The position numbers and the translations under genes are program-made. Source: Clostridiaceae bacterium (GTDB taxonomy: Bacteria; Bacillota; Clostridia; Oscillospirales; Acutalibacteraceae). Taken from it: a DNA stretch of 14,097 bases. Location: positions 1-14,097 of the forward strand of contig JAEDIL010000045.1 in assembly GCA_016292455.1 (NCBI GenBank), read 5' to 3'. Of this stretch, positions 12,508 to 14,097 are shown one piece after another (the stretch's first letter is position 1; the number at the start of each line of letters is the position of its first letter). The notes beneath the pieces are model-generated. The model ran no database searches. It was not told the origin of the DNA and saw only the letters and a list, made by a program, of their open reading frames with translations.

Positions 12508-13239
12508 ATGAAAAAATGTGTTCTTGTGACGGGTGCTTCCGGCGGAATCGGAAGCGAAATATGCCGTGTTTTTGCGGAAAACGGTTTTGACGTTGCCGCT
12601 CAGTATAATAACGGTGAAAACGAGGTTTTCAGCCTGAAAAAAGAGCTGGAGGAACGCTTCGGCTGCGTTGTTCTTCCGGTCAGAGCCGACCTTTCTTCCT
12701 CTGAGGGCGCAAGGCAGACGGCGGAAAAAGTTTTTGCGTTTTTCAAAAATGTTGATGTTCTTGTCAACAACGCCGGCGTTTCGCTCCGGGAGATTTTTCA
12801 ACTTGTCAGCGAAGAGGAGGCAAAAAAAGTTTTTGCCGTCAACTGTGAAAGCGCAATGCGACTGACTCAGCTTGTTCTTCCGTCAATGATTAAGCGCAAG
12901 GAAGGAAAAATTGTCAACATTTCCTCGATGTGGGGTGTTGAGGGCGGCTCATGCGAGGTGCATTACAGCGCTTCAAAGGCGGCGCTGATAGGCTTCACAA
13001 AAGCGCTTGCAAAGGAAGTCGGTCCGAGCGGAATCAATGTCAACTGTGTTGCACCGGGGTTTGTTGAAACAGGAATGACTGCTTGTTACGGCGAAGATGT
13101 TTGCAGGGAAATTGCCGCAGAGGCAGCGCTTTGCCGCAACGGCACGCCGCGTGATATTGCAGAACCGGTGTTTTTCCTTGCAAGCGAAAAAGCTTCGTTC
13201 ATCACCGGACAGGTTCTTGTTGCCGACGGAGGAAGATGA
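12508..13239 (+). CDS. SDR-family reductase, probable EF-P 5-aminopentanone reductase (YmfI-like)
   Basis: This 243-residue classical short-chain dehydrogenase has a TGASGGIG cofactor loop (8-15), D61, NNAG (87-90), and the catalytic set N112, S140, Y153, K157 in YSASK. It uses NADPH or NADH for a keto/hydroxy conversion. Most members of this type are called FabG (3-oxoacyl-ACP reductase). However, the stretch NISSMWGVEGGSCEVHYSAS (about 137-156), with WG after the SS and SCEV before the catalytic Tyr, resembles Bacillus YmfI, which reduces 5-aminopentanone on elongation factor P. No fatty-acid-synthesis genes are adjacent, which also argues against FabG. The ATG is preceded by a weak GGGAATAATA, and a consensus promoter lies about 40 nt upstream. 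A probable terminator follows. Confidence is high for SDR and moderate for the EF-P role. Confidence 0.85.
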   Translation: MKKCVLVTGASGGIGSEICRVFAENGFDVAAQYNNGENEVFSLKKELEERFGCVVLPVRADLSSSEGARQTAEKVFAFFKNVDVLVNNAGVSLREIFQLVSEEEAKKVFAVNCESAMRLTQLVLPSMIKRKEGKIVNISSMWGVEGGSCEVHYSASKAALIGFTKALAKEVGPSGINVNCVAPGFVETGMTACYGEDVCREIAAEAALCRNGTPRDIAEPVFFLASEKASFITGQVLVADGGR

Positions 13240-13245
13240 ACAGCC

Positions 13246-13293
13246 CCGTTTTTTTGTTGATTCAGACGTCAGATTGGCAAAAACGGCGTTTTT
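13246..13293 (+). terminator. Probable terminator of the SDR gene
   Basis: CCGTTTTT (13246-13253) pairs with AAAAACGG (13279-13286) around a 25-nt loop, and CGTTTTTG follows. The stem is A/T-rich and the loop long, so strength is uncertain. I see no gene in the roughly 260 nt between this gene and the next. Confidence 0.5.
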
Positions 13294-13399
13294 GTCTATT
13301 ATCTCCGGTCGCTTTGAAAGAGAGTCTTTTTTATTCGCAGCTTATGAAGAAAAAAGCATTTAATAAATATAAACATTTTGTTATTTTTGATAAACGGCA

Positions 13400-13428
13400 T
13401 TGACAGGATAAAGGGTTTTTGGTAAAAT
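13400..13428 (+). promoter_or_regulatory. Sigma-A promoter of the right-edge gene
   Basis: A perfect TTGACA (13400-13405) and TAAAAT (13423-13428) are 17 bp apart. The start near 13435 gives a leader of about 62 nt. The leader contains a hairpin (13446-13454 with 13468-13475, one bulged T) that ends 9 nt before AGGAGG. Confidence 0.8.
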
Positions 13429-13496
13429 ATTTACAATTATAATAGTGTGTTGCGGTCTTTTTGAGTGCGCACACATACATATAAGGAGGAGTTTAT

Positions 13497-14097
13497 ATGA
13501 CAGATGCAAAAACCCTGGCGTACATAAACCTTTACGGTATCCTGGGCGCTCTGGAAAATCTTTGCGAACTTGACGAAGAAGCAAGCAAGCTTGCGCAGGT
13601 CAAAAAACCGATTTCAATCGCTTTCAGTGTAAAGGGCGGTCCCGACGCAACAATCACCTTTAAAAACGGAAGATGCAGAATGGAACAGGGCGTTGACCCC
13701 AAATGCAATGTTCTTCTTCCCTTCTCATCCTGCGAAAAGTTCAACGGACTTATTGACGGAACCGTTACCCCGATTCCCGTTAAGGGCTTCACCAAAATCG
13801 GTTTCCTTCTCAATAACTTCACAAAGCTGACTGATATTCTCACAAAGTATCTCAGAGCTTCCGATGAGGATCTCAAAGACGAAAAGTTCTTTGAAACCAG
13901 CACAAAGCTGATGTTCTACCTGATCACCGTTGCTCTCGCTCAGATCGGTAACAACGATGAAATCGGCCGCTTCTCCGCAAGCTATATTCCGGACGGCATC
14001 ATCGAAATGGGAATCAAGGATTCCGTTGCCGCAACGATCCGCGTCAAGGATCATCACCTTGTTACCATCAAGCAGAAGCCCGAAAGCTATCGCTCAA
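13497..14097 (+). CDS. Right-edge partial protein, tentatively SCP2-like
   Basis: The 200 visible residues begin MTDAKTLAYINLYGILGALE and continue open to the window edge. AGGAGG stands 7 nt before the ATG and a consensus promoter lies upstream, so the gene is real and probably well expressed. There is no signal peptide. Residues about 38-110 (ISIAFSVKGG, ATITFKNGRC, CNVLLPFSSCEKFNGLIDGT) alternate short beta strands with a helix and a G-x-V turn, reminiscent of the SCP2 sterol/lipid-binding-like fold. That assignment is weak and by eye only. Codon use shifts toward C-ending codons (ATC, CTC, TTC, GGC), consistent with high expression. The C-terminal part is missing, so total length and full domain content are unknown. 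Confidence 0.75.
   Translation, partial: MTDAKTLAYINLYGILGALENLCELDEEASKLAQVKKPISIAFSVKGGPDATITFKNGRCRMEQGVDPKCNVLLPFSSCEKFNGLIDGTVTPIPVKGFTKIGFLLNNFTKLTDILTKYLRASDEDLKDEKFFETSTKLMFYLITVALAQIGNNDEIGRFSASYIPDGIIEMGIKDSVAATIRVKDHHLVTIKQKPESYRS

Noticed and set aside
12508..13239. Calling the SDR gene fabG outright
   Set aside because: No fatty-acid-synthesis genes adjoin it, and the residues around the catalytic Tyr resemble YmfI more than FabG.
13097..13363. Small open frame overlapping the end of the SDR gene
   Set aside because: It lies in another frame of the SDR gene for half its length, has no ribosome binding site, and its end covers the probable terminator.

Overview
The window looks like a chromosomal piece of a Clostridia-type Firmicute, probably Oscillospiraceae/Ruminococcaceae-like. 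This rests on AGGAGG ribosome binding sites, consensus sigma-A promoters, a DnaD/DnaC-type primosome pair, a TagGH/Wzm-Wzt-like exporter, QueH, a C_GCAxxG_C_C protein and a DRTGG/HATPase/[FeFe]-hydrogenase-like cluster. Genus is inference; no rRNA is present.

Left part (1-5000), transcribed leftward. An exporter permease and its ATPase are followed closely by dnaD-like and dnaC-like genes, then by tRNA-Thr(CGT), which has its own promoter and a terminator abutting its CCA end. Beyond that terminator lies an AT-rich cassette (about 304-990): an S23/IVS-type four-helix-bundle gene with a one-base frameshift in an A8 run, and behind it a compact array of seven tiny hairpins separated by eight GAAAT/ATTTC pentamers (four in each orientation). 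The start of an MBL-fold hydrolase gene, with a good promoter, runs off the left edge.

Middle (5038-11195), transcribed rightward. A strong promoter divergent from the exporter promoter drives a TrpH-like PHP phosphoesterase and an unrecognised 193-residue protein. After a terminator/attenuator hairpin come a DRTGG protein, a SpoIIAB-like ATPase, an [FeFe]-hydrogenase-like protein flanked by ferredoxin and 4Fe-4S domains, a second DRTGG-like protein, a second PHP protein, a C_GCAxxG_C_C protein and queH. The DRTGG-to-PHP block reads as a redox or H2 signalling module rather than a catabolic hydrogenase. A bidirectional terminator closes the unit.

Right part (11338-14097). A membrane-anchored, Thr/Gln-rich extracytoplasmic protein (leftward) and an SDR resembling the EF-P 5-aminopentanone reductase YmfI (rightward) have back-to-back consensus promoters. 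After a probable terminator, another consensus promoter drives a gene that runs off the right edge, with tentative SCP2-like similarity.

The most unusual part is the hairpin array with its S23-like gene beside tRNA-Thr. The second is the sensory-type hydrogenase module, in which the four H-cluster cysteines are kept but the usual proton-relay cysteine is alanine.
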